Origin: Candidatus Sulfotelmatobacter sp.
GTDB taxonomy: Bacteria > Vulcanimicrobiota > Vulcanimicrobiia > Vulcanimicrobiales > Vulcanimicrobiaceae
Reading direction: 5' to 3'
Length of the DNA stretch: 64,000 bases
Assembly: GCA_035504415.1 (NCBI GenBank)
Contig: DATJRY010000005.1
Location: forward strand, 62,001-126,000
The position numbers and the translations under genes are program-made. Below, piece by piece: positions 25,428 through 34,008 of this stretch (position 1 is the first letter of the stretch; every line of letters begins with the position of its first letter). The notes under the pieces are model-generated. The model searched no databases, was not told where the DNA came from, and saw only the letters and a program-made list of their open reading frames with translations.

Positions 25428-27154
25428 CAGCGCCCGAACTGCGCCGCGTGCAGGGTCGCGTAGCGGCCGCCGGCCGCCAGCAGGCTCTCGTGCGTCCCGG
25501 TCTCGGAGACGCGCCCGTCTTCGATGTACAGGATCTTGGTCGCGCGCCGGATCGTCGAGAGGCGGTGGGCGATGATCAGCGTCGTGCGGCCCGGCAAGAT
25601 CCGGTCCAGGGCCTGTTCGATCAGTGCCTCGGAGTGCGAGTCCAGCGCGCTGGTCGCCTCGTCGAGGATCAGGATGCGGGGGTCGCGCAGGATCGCGCGC
25701 GCGATCGCGATGCGTTGGCGCTGGCCGCCCGAGAGACGGATGCCCCGCTCGCCGACGACGGTCGCGTAGCCGTCGGAGAGCCGCTGCACGAACTCGTCGG
25801 CATTGGCCTCTCGGGCCGCCGCCAGCACTTCGTCGTCGCGCGCGTCGAGCCGTCCGTAGCGGATGTTGTCGGCGATCGTCCCGTTGAAGAGCTGCGTCTC
25901 CTGCGGCACGATCGCGATCGCGCCGCGCAGGTCGGCCAGCCGCAGCCGCGCCGTGTCGATCCCGTCGAGCGTGATCCGGCCGCGCTGCGGTTCGTAGAAG
26001 CGCGGCACGAGGTTGACGATCGTGCTCTTGCCGGCGCCCGACGGGCCGACCAGCGCGACCACTTCGCCGCGCAGCATCTCGGCCGAGAAGTCGTGCAGCA
26101 CCCAGCGATCCTCGTCGTACGCGAAACCCACTCGCTCGAAGCGCACGTCGCCGCGCACGGCGGGCAGCGCGATCGCGTCGGGCGGATCGGCGTGTTCGGT
26201 CGGCATGTCGAGGATCTCGAACACGCGCCCCGCACCGACGAACGCGCGCGCGAAGTCGGCGAAGAAGATCGAGAAGCGGTTCATCGGGTTGATGAGCAAG
26301 CTCATCGCCGTCCAGAACTCGAACGCTTGTGAGGGAGTGAGCCGGCCGATCGTCACCTCGCGCGCGGTCAACGCGATGATGGCGCACAGGGCCAGCATGA
26401 TGATCAGCGCCAGCACCGGGGCCTGCGTCTGGTTGAACTGCGTGACCTTCATGTAGGCGCCGAAGTAGCGCTCGTTGGCGTCGCTGAAGCGCTTGCGCTC
26501 GAAGTCCTCGCGGCCGAACGCCTTGACGACGCGCTCGTTGGCCAGCACCTCGATCAGGGTGCTGGAGAGGTCGGCTACCCGTTCTTGCGAGCGCCGCGTC
26601 CCAGCCACGATCAGCGCGTTGAAGCGGCCGACGACCCACGCGATGATCGGCGCGATGATGAACAGCAGCACCGAGAGGAACCAGTCGAGGTCGATCATGT
26701 AGATCAACGAGGCGACGAAGGTCACCGCCGTGGTGATGAACTGCGGCAGCGAGATCGAGATCGCGTCGATCAGCAACGTCAGATCGGACGCCAACCGCGC
26801 CTGCAGCTCGCCCGGGCGCCAGCGGTCGAAGTCGCGCAGCGGCATGCGGGTGATGCGCTCGAACATCCGGGCCCGGAAGTTCGCGACCATCCGCTGACCG
26901 CTGTAAGCCGTCAGGTACGCCTGCCCGTACGAGGCGGCGTTCCCGATGACTTGCGAGACCACGATCAGCGCGATGACCCACCCGACCACGTTCCAGTGCG
27001 GGGTCGGGATCAGGATGTCGCTGCGCAGATAGCCGGCGACCTTGGCGAGCGTGAGCGGCGCGACGCCGGCGACGATCCCCAGGAACGTGCCGACGGCCAG
27101 CCGCCCATAAAACGGCCGCGCCTCGCGGAGCAAGCGCCGAAGGGTCGGGTTCAC
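25427..27154 (-). CDS. ABC exporter, fused membrane and ATPase domains
   Basis: A 575-residue half-transporter of the MsbA/LmrA type. The first 310 residues contain about six transmembrane helices. The ATPase domain has Walker A GPSGAGKST (about residue 370), a Q-loop IVPQETQLF, signature LSGGQRQRIAIAR (about 473), Walker B ILILDEATSALDS and the H-loop IIAHRLST. It should function as a homodimer exporting lipid or drug. The start is GTG at 27154. It is divergent from the zinc-finger membrane protein, with about 70 bp between the starts. The substrate is unknown. Confidence 0.9.
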   Translation of the reverse strand: MNPTLRRLLREARPFYGRLAVGTFLGIVAGVAPLTLAKVAGYLRSDILIPTPHWNVVGWVIALIVVSQVIGNAASYGQAYLTAYSGQRMVANFRARMFERITRMPLRDFDRWRPGELQARLASDLTLLIDAISISLPQFITTAVTFVASLIYMIDLDWFLSVLLFIIAPIIAWVVGRFNALIVAGTRRSQERVADLSSTLIEVLANERVVKAFGREDFERKRFSDANERYFGAYMKVTQFNQTQAPVLALIIMLALCAIIALTAREVTIGRLTPSQAFEFWTAMSLLINPMNRFSIFFADFARAFVGAGRVFEILDMPTEHADPPDAIALPAVRGDVRFERVGFAYDEDRWVLHDFSAEMLRGEVVALVGPSGAGKSTIVNLVPRFYEPQRGRITLDGIDTARLRLADLRGAIAIVPQETQLFNGTIADNIRYGRLDARDDEVLAAAREANADEFVQRLSDGYATVVGERGIRLSGGQRQRIAIARAILRDPRILILDEATSALDSHSEALIEQALDRILPGRTTLIIAHRLSTIRRATKILYIEDGRVSETGTHESLLAAGGRYATLHAAQFGR

Positions 27155-27226
27155 CGCGAAACCTTCGCCGCCGACCGCCGGTACCTTCGACGCGAGTTCA
27201 CCGCCAACGAGGTGGCCATCTCAACC

Positions 27227-27829
27227 GTGGATTGTTTCTTCCATCACGCCGTCCCGTCGGTCGCCCAATGCACGGGCTGCCGCAAACCCATCTGCGCGAC
27301 TTGCCGCGATGCGCAAGGTCAATGCCCCAGCTGCGTGCTGGCGGCCAAGATCGACGCGGCCCGCCGGCCGACCATGATCAACGGCGGGGTCGGGCCGTCG
27401 CAGGGTGCCTGGCAAGCGGGCCAGGACCAGCCGGGCTGGGGCGCTCCGCCGCCGCAGCCGCCCCCGCCGCGCGTCTCGCCGGCGACCGCCGTCGCGACGG
27501 TCCGCCCGGAGACGCGCGCCTTCGTCGCGCTCAGCTACCCGTTCTGGCCGCTGGCGCTCCTGGCGCTGCTCGACGCCCGCGGCTCGCGCTTCGTGCGCCG
27601 TCAGGCCTGGCAAGCGCTGGGGTTCAACTTCGGGGGCTACGGCCTGGCCGCGTTCCTGACCGCGGTCTCGTCGCTGCCGATCATCGGCTGGAGCGCGTGG
27701 CCGCTGCTGCCGTTCATCGTCCCGGTGATGGTCGTGGCCAGCGTCGTCTACGCCTTCCGGGTCTGGCAAGGCGACGACGTCAGCGTCCCGATCGTCAGCG
27801 AGTGGGTCGACTCCCGCCTCCCGGCCTAG
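27227..27829 (+). CDS. Membrane protein with N-terminal B-box-like zinc finger
   Basis: About 200 residues from GTG at 27227 (GTG at 27212 is an in-frame alternative). The N-terminus has DCFFHHAVPSVAQCTGCRKP then ICATCRDAQGQCPSC, a C-HH-C-C-C-C-C-C arrangement like the bacterial B-box zinc finger that often precedes membrane domains. A Pro/Gln-rich linker follows (about residues 60-95), and then two or three hydrophobic helices (YPFWPLALLALL, FGGYGLAAFLTAVSSL, WPLLPFIVPVMVVASVVYAF) resembling the DUF4870 fold. It ends directly against the convergent aminopeptidase gene. Function unknown. Confidence 0.75.
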   Translation: MDCFFHHAVPSVAQCTGCRKPICATCRDAQGQCPSCVLAAKIDAARRPTMINGGVGPSQGAWQAGQDQPGWGAPPPQPPPPRVSPATAVATVRPETRAFVALSYPFWPLALLALLDARGSRFVRRQAWQALGFNFGGYGLAAFLTAVSSLPIIGWSAWPLLPFIVPVMVVASVVYAFRVWQGDDVSVPIVSEWVDSRLPA

Positions 27830-29245
27830 TCACGCGCGCACGCCGCGCGCCGTCGCGATCCAGGCTTCGACCTCGTCGACGGTGCGCGGAATCGCCGCCG
27901 AGAGCACCTCGTAGCCGGTCTCGGTGACGACGACGTCGTCCTCGATGCGCACGCCGATCCCGCGGTAGCGTGCCGGCACCGTCAGATCGTCGAGCTGGAA
28001 GTACAAACCCGGCTCGACGGTCAGCACCATTCCGGGCTCGAGCTTGCCGAACCGATACGTCTCGGCGCGCGCCTGCGCGCAGTCGTGGACGTCGAGCCCG
28101 AGCATGTGGCTCACGCCGTGCAGCGTGTAGCGCTTGTAGAACTGGTTCTCGTCGCGCAACGCTTCTTCCGCCGAGGCCAGGATGCCCAGCCGTTCGAGCC
28201 CGTGCGCCAGCACCTGCATCGCCGCGCGATTGGGCTCGAGGAAGTCGTTGCCGGGGACGCAGGCCGCGAAGCCCGCGTTCTGCGCTTCGAGCACCAGCTC
28301 GTAGATCGTCCGCTGCTCGGGCGAGAAGCGCCCGTCGATCGGCACGGTGCGGGTGATGTCGGCGGTGTAGAGCGTGTCGGCTTCGACGCCGGCGTCGAGC
28401 AGCAGCAGCTCACCGCTGCCGATGGTGCGGTCGTTGCGCGTCCAGTGCAGCGTGCAGGCGTTGGGGCCGCTGGCCGCGATCGTGCCGTAGCCGACGTCGT
28501 TGCCGTCGACCCGCGCGCGCAGGCCGAACACGCCTTCGACGACCCGTTCGGTGGTGGCCGTCGGCAGCGCGCGCACGACGTCGTCGAAGCCGCGCTGCGT
28601 CGCGGCGATCGCGCGCCGCAGCTGCTCGAGCTCGAAGGCGTCCTTGCGCAGCCGCATCTCCGAGAGGTGCGTCGCCAACTGCGCGTCGCGTTCGTCCTGC
28701 GCGGGGATCTGCGCGTCGAGCGCGGGATCGACGCCGCGCAGCACCCGGTGCGCGCCGGCGCGCGCCTGCGCGAGCGCGGCCTCCAGCTCGGCCAGCGGCT
28801 TGGTGGCGATGCCGAAGCGCTGCGCGGTCTGTACGAGCCCCAACCGCGGCCCGACCCACAGCTCGCCCTTGAAGCGGTCGGTGAAGAACGTCGCGTCGGT
28901 CTTGCCCGGATTCGGCTCGCAGTACAGCGTGGCCGCACCGTCGGGCCCGATCACCAGCACGTTGTCGGGCTCGACGTTGCCGCTGAGATAGTAGAACTCG
29001 GTGCCCGGCCGGAAGCGGTAGTGGGTGTCGTTGGCGCGGACTTTTTCGTGGCCGGTCGGCACGATCAGCGTCTCGTTCGCGAACGCGGCCGCCAGCGCGG
29101 CACGCCGTGCCGCGAACCGTTCCTGGCCGTCGACCGGCGAGGCGGGCGTCGCGGGCGGCGTCGCCCAGCCGGTGGTCATGAAGCTGACCAGGTTCTCCGG
29201 GGTGGTGGTGTCGTGGCTGGCACGCGCGGCGGGCTGATCGCTCAT
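27830..29245 (-). CDS. pepP: Xaa-Pro aminopeptidase (aminopeptidase P, M24B)
   Basis: A 471-residue enzyme that removes N-terminal residues preceding proline. The N-terminal creatinase-like domain includes FRPGTEFYYLSGNVEPDNVL. The pita-bread catalytic domain has the metal ligands: LLLLDAGVEADTLYTADITR (two Asp), HGVSHMLGLDVHD (His), MVLTVEPGLYF (Glu) and GIGVRIEDDVVVT (Glu). No signal peptide is seen, so it is cytosolic. It stands alone on the minus strand, with its stop against the convergent zinc-finger gene. Confidence 0.95.
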   Translation of the reverse strand: MSDQPAARASHDTTTPENLVSFMTTGWATPPATPASPVDGQERFAARRAALAAAFANETLIVPTGHEKVRANDTHYRFRPGTEFYYLSGNVEPDNVLVIGPDGAATLYCEPNPGKTDATFFTDRFKGELWVGPRLGLVQTAQRFGIATKPLAELEAALAQARAGAHRVLRGVDPALDAQIPAQDERDAQLATHLSEMRLRKDAFELEQLRRAIAATQRGFDDVVRALPTATTERVVEGVFGLRARVDGNDVGYGTIAASGPNACTLHWTRNDRTIGSGELLLLDAGVEADTLYTADITRTVPIDGRFSPEQRTIYELVLEAQNAGFAACVPGNDFLEPNRAAMQVLAHGLERLGILASAEEALRDENQFYKRYTLHGVSHMLGLDVHDCAQARAETYRFGKLEPGMVLTVEPGLYFQLDDLTVPARYRGIGVRIEDDVVVTETGYEVLSAAIPRTVDEVEAWIATARGVRA

Positions 29246-29591
29246 CGTATGTCACCTTCGGCGGCTCCCGGACGCGTCCCGGTCGCGCCGCCGCTTGACA
29301 CGATAGACGAAGGAAGCAATCATTGGAGCAGATCGCAGCGCGACGAAAGGGTGGTGTCGGATGCCGCCGGTCTGCATCGTGCAAAAACGCTGGCTGTTGC
29401 CGGACACGTGCGTTCCGGTCGGACCCGGGTGTCCGAAGGGGAGCGTCTGCACCCCGACCGCTTGGCGGCCGTACATGATCTTCTGGAAGCAGGCGGCCGC
29501 CTGTGCTTGCATCGTGCCGGCGCCGCCCGCGCCGCCGCGGGGCGACGACATCGCTCCGGTGACGCCCGAGTCGCGCACCGACCACTGAGCG
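29246..29591. other. Intergenic stretch with two overlapping candidate small reading frames
   Basis: No gene can be assigned with confidence in these 346 bases. Two frames are open: plus 29361-29588 (75 aa, eight Cys and many Pro, start MPPVCIVQKRW) and minus about 29252-29552 (about 100 aa, start MSSPRGGAGG, containing FCTMQTGGIRHHPF). Both use the same bases as third codon positions, so GC bias does not decide between them. The minus frame would sit between photolyase and pepP on their strand; the plus frame is preceded by AGGGTGG at a plausible distance. Neither resembles a family I know. Confidence 0.3.
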
Positions 29592-31037
29592 TTAGGCCGG
29601 CGTGCGGACCTCGCGCGCGTAGCGGGCCAAGAACGCGCGCGCCGCTTCTTCATGGTCCAGGACGGGCGCGGGATAACCGCGCTCGCCGAACAGCGGCAAC
29701 GTCAGCTGCCGCTCGTAACCGGCCAGCAGCGGGTCGAGGATGACCACGTCGGGCGCGCCGGCGAGCTCGGGGATCCAGCGTCGCACGTAGGCCCCGGTCG
29801 GGTCGAACCGGCGCTGCTGCTTGAGCGGGTTGTAGATGCGCGGGTAGGCCGCCAGGTCCGCCCCGACCGCCGCCACCCACTGCCAATTGCCGGTCGCCAG
29901 CGCCGGGTCGTCCTCGATCAGGTAGTGGTCCCACTCGTCGCGGCCGACGCGCCAGTCGACTCCCAAGTCGAAGCACAGGAACGAAGCCGCGATCGCTCGC
30001 AGCCGCGGATGCATCCAGCCCGTCGCGCGCAGCTCGCGCACGCCCGCGTCGATCAGCGGAAAGCCGGTCCGCCCGCTGCGCCAGGCGTCCAGGTGCGCGT
30101 GCGAGCGCGCGAACGCGAAGGCGCGCATCTTCGGCTGCAACGGCTCTTCGGCCAACGACTCGTGGTACCACGCCAGTTGCAGAAAGAAGTCGCGTTGCGC
30201 CAGCGCGCGCAGGAAGAGCTTGAGCGAAGCGCGCTCCTCGGCCAACAGGAACGGATCGGCGGCGCGCTCGCAGGTGGCGCGCACCACCGTCCGCCCGGCG
30301 ATCGTCCCGAAGCTCAGCTCGGCCGCCAGATGCGAGGTCTCGCCGGCCGCGGGCACGTTCCGCGCCACCCCGTAGTGCAGCACCGGCCCGGCCAGGAAGG
30401 CGGTGAGCTTCCCCAGCGCCGCCGCCTCGCCGACCGGCTCGGAGAGCCGGGCGCCGGCACCGAACTCCTCGGGGACCGGGAGCGGCTCGCTGGCGATCTC
30501 GGTGGCCGCGAAGGTCGCGCTGCCGGCGTCGGGCGGCGGGAGCAGCGTCCGCCAGCGCGCGTGATAGGGGACGAAGGCGCGATAGCCCTCACCGCGCTGC
30601 GTGCTGAGCAGCTCGTCTTCGGGCGGGATCGCCGGTGCGTCGTGCACGGGGACGGTGCGCAGCCCGGCCTCCTCGAGCACCGACTGGATGTCGCGGTCCA
30701 GCCGGACGGTCTTGGGGTCGTAGCCGCAGCTCCAGCCGACCGCGCCCGCCCCGACCGCGCGCGCCAGCGCGCGCAGCGCCGGTCCGGGCGCCCCGCGCCG
30801 CACGATCAGCCGGCTGCCGCGCTCGCGCAGACCGCGGTCGAGCGCCGCGACGGCGGCGCAGTAGTACGCCGCCCGGCGCGGGGAGCGACGCAGCCGCGCG
30901 GCGGCGACCGGATCGATCACGTGCACCGGCACGACCTCGCCGTGGCGCGCGACGGCGGCCAAGCCGGCGTGATCGCCGAGCCGGAGGTCCCGTGTGAATG
31001 CGAACACCGCCCGGGCCACGTCCCCCGCGCGGTTCAC
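29592..31037 (-). CDS. phr: Deoxyribodipyrimidine photolyase
   Basis: A 481-residue DNA repair flavoprotein that splits pyrimidine dimers in light. The N-terminal alpha/beta antenna domain starts AVFAFTRDLRLGDHAGLAAV. The FAD domain contains the family block with SGRTGFPLIDAGVRELRATG, WMHPRLRAIAASFLCFDLGV, DWRVGRDEWDHYLIEDDPAL, NWQWVAAVGAD and YPRIYNPLKQQRRFDPTGAY. The length is standard for class I CPD photolyase. It lies upstream of, and co-directional with, pepP, and below the cytochrome c gene with a 60-bp gap. Confidence 0.94.
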   Translation of the reverse strand: MNRAGDVARAVFAFTRDLRLGDHAGLAAVARHGEVVPVHVIDPVAAARLRRSPRRAAYYCAAVAALDRGLRERGSRLIVRRGAPGPALRALARAVGAGAVGWSCGYDPKTVRLDRDIQSVLEEAGLRTVPVHDAPAIPPEDELLSTQRGEGYRAFVPYHARWRTLLPPPDAGSATFAATEIASEPLPVPEEFGAGARLSEPVGEAAALGKLTAFLAGPVLHYGVARNVPAAGETSHLAAELSFGTIAGRTVVRATCERAADPFLLAEERASLKLFLRALAQRDFFLQLAWYHESLAEEPLQPKMRAFAFARSHAHLDAWRSGRTGFPLIDAGVRELRATGWMHPRLRAIAASFLCFDLGVDWRVGRDEWDHYLIEDDPALATGNWQWVAAVGADLAAYPRIYNPLKQQRRFDPTGAYVRRWIPELAGAPDVVILDPLLAGYERQLTLPLFGERGYPAPVLDHEEAARAFLARYAREVRTPA

Positions 31038-31097
31038 GACGCTCGTCCGGTGTCCCTCGCAACCGACCCGGCTCGGTCCGGCGGCGCGGGCGTCACG

Positions 31098-31487
31098 TTA
31101 CAGGCTCTGGACGTAGGCGGCGACGTCGGCGACGTCTTTGTCGTTCAGCGGCGACGGCCACAACTTGGGCATCGGCGGTTGCGGGTTGTGAATCCAGGCG
31201 ACGGTCTGATCGAAATCTTTCCGGCTCTTCTCGTTGGTCAGCGACGGGCCGATGCCGCCCTCACGCCCGGTTGCGCCGTGGCAGGACGCGCAGTTCGCGC
31301 TGAAGATCGTCTTGCCGCGCGAGACGTCGCCGAGCGGCGCGGCGCTGGCGGCGACGCTCGTCGCGACCACGAGCGGCGAGCCGGTGGCGGCCGCCTGCGA
31401 GGACTGAGCGCCGTTCTTGGAGCAACCCGCGGCGAGCACGATGACGACGGCTCCTCCCGCCAGGAGCGCGAAAGGTTTGAAGGGCAT
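31098..31487 (-). CDS. Lipoprotein cytochrome c
   Basis: A 129-residue protein. The N-terminus ALLAGGAVVIVLAAGC has a lipobox with Cys22, so it is anchored in a membrane on the outer face. After a Ser/Ala-rich linker come the haem c site CASCH (residues 66-70) in FSANCASCHGATGREGGIGP and a Met-containing PQPPMPKLWP that provides the second haem ligand, ending with NDKDVADVAAYVQSL. This is a class I mono-haem cytochrome that carries electrons. ATG at 31487 was chosen because it puts the signal at the N-terminus. It is divergent from the acetyltransferase at 31584. Confidence 0.9.
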   Translation of the reverse strand: MPFKPFALLAGGAVVIVLAAGCSKNGAQSSQAAATGSPLVVATSVAASAAPLGDVSRGKTIFSANCASCHGATGREGGIGPSLTNEKSRKDFDQTVAWIHNPQPPMPKLWPSPLNDKDVADVAAYVQSL

Positions 31488-31583
31488 GTGGCTCTTTTCC
31501 CGGGCTGTGGTCTCATCCCCACTCGCGCGCGGGCCGATACCAAACGACGGGAGATCGAGCCTGATGCTACGTAATCGGGGCCT

Positions 31584-32072
31584 GTGAGTCGGGTCTTCAT
31601 CCGCTACGCTTTGGCACGCGACGCCGAACGGCTGGTCAGCGACGGCGTCGTGGGCGGGAACACGACGTCGGGCGAACCGTGGGTCGCGCGCATCCAGAAG
31701 TGGCTCGGCGAACAACAAGCCGGACGCCGCCTGATTCTCGTTGCGGAAGACGCGTCGGGTCTGCTCGGCACCGTGCAGTTGGTCTTCAGCTTCCCGAAAG
31801 GCTACGCCGATCCCGAAGCGGCCAACGGCAACGACGTCGCGATGGTCGAGGCGCTGCGCACGCGCTCCGACGCTCCGCACGGCGTCGCGACGCAGCTGAT
31901 CACCGACGTCCAGAGCATCGCTCGCAAGCGAAACGTCCGGACGCTGACGTTTCTCATCCAGCTCGGCGACAACCGCGGTATCGCGCAGGCGAAATCCTGG
32001 GGCTTCGAAGAGTTCCGCATCATGCCCGAGCAGGGCCGCATGCTCGCATTTTTTCGCAAGTCTATCGAATAG
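31584..32072 (+). CDS. GNAT family N-acetyltransferase
   Basis: A 162-residue protein starting with GTG (MSRVFIRYALARDAERLVSD). The acetyl-CoA region is AMVEALRTRSDAPHGVATQL (about residues 91-110), where the A-x-G-type loop is weakly conserved, followed by RTLTFLIQLGDNRGIAQAKS-WGFEEF, the usual GNAT beta5/alpha4 ending in a WGF motif. The acceptor substrate cannot be told. The gene stands alone, divergent from cytochrome c, and is followed by a repeat-rich intergenic stretch. Confidence 0.82.
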   Translation: MSRVFIRYALARDAERLVSDGVVGGNTTSGEPWVARIQKWLGEQQAGRRLILVAEDASGLLGTVQLVFSFPKGYADPEAANGNDVAMVEALRTRSDAPHGVATQLITDVQSIARKRNVRTLTFLIQLGDNRGIAQAKSWGFEEFRIMPEQGRMLAFFRKSIE

Positions 32073-32076
32073 CTGG

Positions 32077-32108
32077 TTTAACGGCGCTCCGCTTTAACGG
32101 CGCTCCGC
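32077..32108. repeat. 16-bp tandem duplication at the start of a GC-rich repeat
   Basis: TTTAACGGCGCTCCGC occurs twice in direct tandem (32077-32092 and 32093-32108), immediately after the acetyltransferase stop codon. The second unit continues into the longer GC-rich repeat described next, so this looks like a slippage duplication of the repeat's end. Confidence 0.8.
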
Positions 32109-32166
32109 CCCGGGCTGCGCGCCCCCCACCGCGTTGCGGCGGGCCCCCCGGACGCGACCTCGCAAC
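32098..32166. repeat. Dispersed GC-rich intergenic repeat, copy 1 (REP-like)
   Basis: About 70 bp beginning CGGCGCTCCGCCCCGGGCTG and ending CTCGCAAC, with an internal inverted repeat (CCGC-GTT-GCGG within GC-rich arms). It is closely similar to copy 2 at 33248-33313; the two flank moaA. The rest of the gap up to 32228 holds nothing I recognise. Confidence 0.75.
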
Positions 32167-32228
32167 GACCCGACGGACCGGGCGCGATCGTCCTGCGCTC
32201 GGTCTGCCAACGTGCCGCTGCTCCCCTG

Positions 32229-33248
32229 CTAGCCGCCTATTTCGCTGAAGGCTCGCATTTGCGAGGCGATTTCGCCGAGGGCGAGGTGATGGCGTTCGGG
32301 TTTGACGTGCATCGAGGCGCGCAAGAGACGCTCGATCTCGGCTTGACCGCCACCGGCGCGCAGCGGGGTGCGCAAGTCGATGAGGTGATCGCCGAACAGG
32401 CACAGCTTGAGCTTGCCGTCGGCCGACAAGCGCACGCGGTTGCAGGTCTCGCAGTAGTCGTGCGCGAGCGGTGAGATGACCCCGACCGTTCCGGGTGCGC
32501 CGTCGTACGCGAACGTGCGCGCTGGACCGTTGCCGTGCGGGTTGGGCACCGGTCGAATCTCGCCCAGCGCGCGCAGGCGCGTGAGCACCTCGTCCGACGA
32601 CACCCACGCGTCGCGCTGTAGTCCGACGTTCTCGGCGACCGGCATCACCTCGATGAAGCGCACGTGCACCGCGCGCTCGCGCGTCAGCGCGGCGAACGCC
32701 TCCAGCTCGTCGTCGTTCTGCCCGCGCATGACCACGCAGTTCAGCTTTACCGGGCCCAGGCCGTGCGCCAGCGCGGCGTCGATGCCGGCCAGCACGCGCT
32801 CGAGGCCGAGTCGGCGCGCGATCGCGAAGAAGCGGTCCTCGCGCAACGTGTCGAGCGAGACGTTGACGCGCCGCAGACCGGCCGCGCGCAGCGCGGGTGC
32901 CTGGTCCGCCAGCAGCAAACCGTTGGTCGAGAGCGCGATGTCGTCGATCCCCGGGATGGCGGCGATGCGCGCGACGAGCTTGTGCAGCTCGCGGCGGATC
33001 AGCGGCTCGCCGCCGGTCAGGCGGATGCTGCGCACGCCGACGTGCGCGGCCGCCCGTACGATCTCCTCGATCTCCTCGTAGGAGAGCACGTCCGGTTTGG
33101 CGATCCACGGCAGCCCCGCCTCGGGCATGCAATAGACGCAGCGCAGATTGCACCGATCCGTCACCGACACGCGCAAATACGTGATCGGCCGCCGAAAGGC
33201 GTCGACCAAAGGCTCGGCGATGGTCTCGATGAGGTCAACTAGTTGCAC
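32229..33248 (-). CDS. moaA: GTP 3',8-cyclase MoaA
   Basis: A 339-residue radical SAM enzyme for the first step of molybdopterin synthesis (GTP to cyclic pyranopterin precursor with MoaC). The N-terminal cluster motif CNLRCVYC gives Cys33, Cys37 and Cys40; LTGGEPL follows as the SAM-binding element. The C-terminal second cluster is in HDYCETCNRVRLSADGKLKL-C. The protein ends GEIASQMRAFSEIGG, with the essential GG tail. The start is GTG at 33248, right at the edge of repeat copy 2. moeB, moaE and moaD lie 3-7 kb away on the same strand. Confidence 0.96.
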   Translation of the reverse strand: MQLVDLIETIAEPLVDAFRRPITYLRVSVTDRCNLRCVYCMPEAGLPWIAKPDVLSYEEIEEIVRAAAHVGVRSIRLTGGEPLIRRELHKLVARIAAIPGIDDIALSTNGLLLADQAPALRAAGLRRVNVSLDTLREDRFFAIARRLGLERVLAGIDAALAHGLGPVKLNCVVMRGQNDDELEAFAALTRERAVHVRFIEVMPVAENVGLQRDAWVSSDEVLTRLRALGEIRPVPNPHGNGPARTFAYDGAPGTVGVISPLAHDYCETCNRVRLSADGKLKLCLFGDHLIDLRTPLRAGGGQAEIERLLRASMHVKPERHHLALGEIASQMRAFSEIGG

Positions 33249-33313
33249 GGCGCTCCGCCCCAGGCTCCGCGCCCCCCAGGCTGCGCCTGGGGCCCCCGGT
33301 CCGAGCTCGCAAC
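33248..33313. repeat. Dispersed GC-rich intergenic repeat, copy 2 (REP-like)
   Basis: Begins CGGCGCTCCGCCCCAGGCTC and ends CTCGCAAC, matching copy 1 with a different central hairpin: CCCCAGGC-TGC-GCCTGGGG. It occupies the moaA upstream region and overlaps its first base. A further partial copy (CGGCGCTCGCTCC) is at about 33341. The remaining gap to 33366 shows nothing else. Confidence 0.75.
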
Positions 33314-33366
33314 AAACATGTCACTAGCGCCACCATACCACGGCGCTCGCTCCATCACCCTTAACT

Positions 33367-34008
33367 TCAGTCCTTAAATACGGCGTCGGGGACGTCGACG
33401 TTGACCTTGTAGTTGGTGAACCTCGAGGTGACGTCGGCGTTGTAGTGCGGGATGTCGACCTTGCCGGTCTGCTGCGCGATGACGTAGTTGCCGTCGATGT
33501 CGTCGTAGGACTGGCGGAAGGCGATCGTCCCGCCGTCGTCCTTGTAGTAGTAGGTCATCGCCGAGACGGTGGCGGTCTTGTCGTCGACCTGGACGTCGAC
33601 GTGGTCGATGCGGCCGTTCTTCTTGCGCACCAGGCGGAAGCTCGCGGTCGCGCCGTCGTCGCCGGTCGGCGTGACGACGTAGAGACTGGGCCACTCGTCG
33701 GGCGGCTCGATCTGGCCCACGACCTTCTTCAGCTGCCCGGCGAGTGCCGGTACGGACTGGAAGTCGACCGCCGTCTTGTCGGGCCGCTTGTAGTACGCGG
33801 TGCCGGCCAGCGTCGGACTGATGAACGGGAAACTGTGCAGCTGAATCGCGACCGTGACGTCCGCCCGGTACGAGCGAAGGCCGGCGTTGACTTGCTGCAT
33901 GCGCGCGTAGAGATCGTCGGACGCGGCGGACGCGCGTTGGCCGCTGCCGACCGGAAGACCGATCAGCAGGGCGAGGGTGAGGACGGCGAGCGAACGGCGG
34001 TTGCGCAT
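33367..34008 (-). CDS. LolA-like outer-membrane lipoprotein-sorting family protein
   Basis: A 213-residue secreted protein. The signal peptide is LAVLTLALLIGLPVGSGQRASA (residues about 7-28). The mature part, ARMQQVNAGLRSYRADVTVA, starts like LolA/LolB-fold proteins that bind lipids or lipoprotein acyl chains. PFISPTLAGTAYYKRPDKTA, RIDHVDVQVDDKTATVSAMT and YYYKDDGGTIAFRQSYDDID follow the family's half-barrel strands. ATG at 34008 was chosen for the signal peptide; it lies inside the 3' end of queG (46-bp overlap). It may work in outer-membrane maintenance, but specific LolA function is unproven. Confidence 0.78.
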   Translation of the reverse strand: MRNRRSLAVLTLALLIGLPVGSGQRASAASDDLYARMQQVNAGLRSYRADVTVAIQLHSFPFISPTLAGTAYYKRPDKTAVDFQSVPALAGQLKKVVGQIEPPDEWPSLYVVTPTGDDGATASFRLVRKKNGRIDHVDVQVDDKTATVSAMTYYYKDDGGTIAFRQSYDDIDGNYVIAQQTGKVDIPHYNADVTSRFTNYKVNVDVPDAVFKD

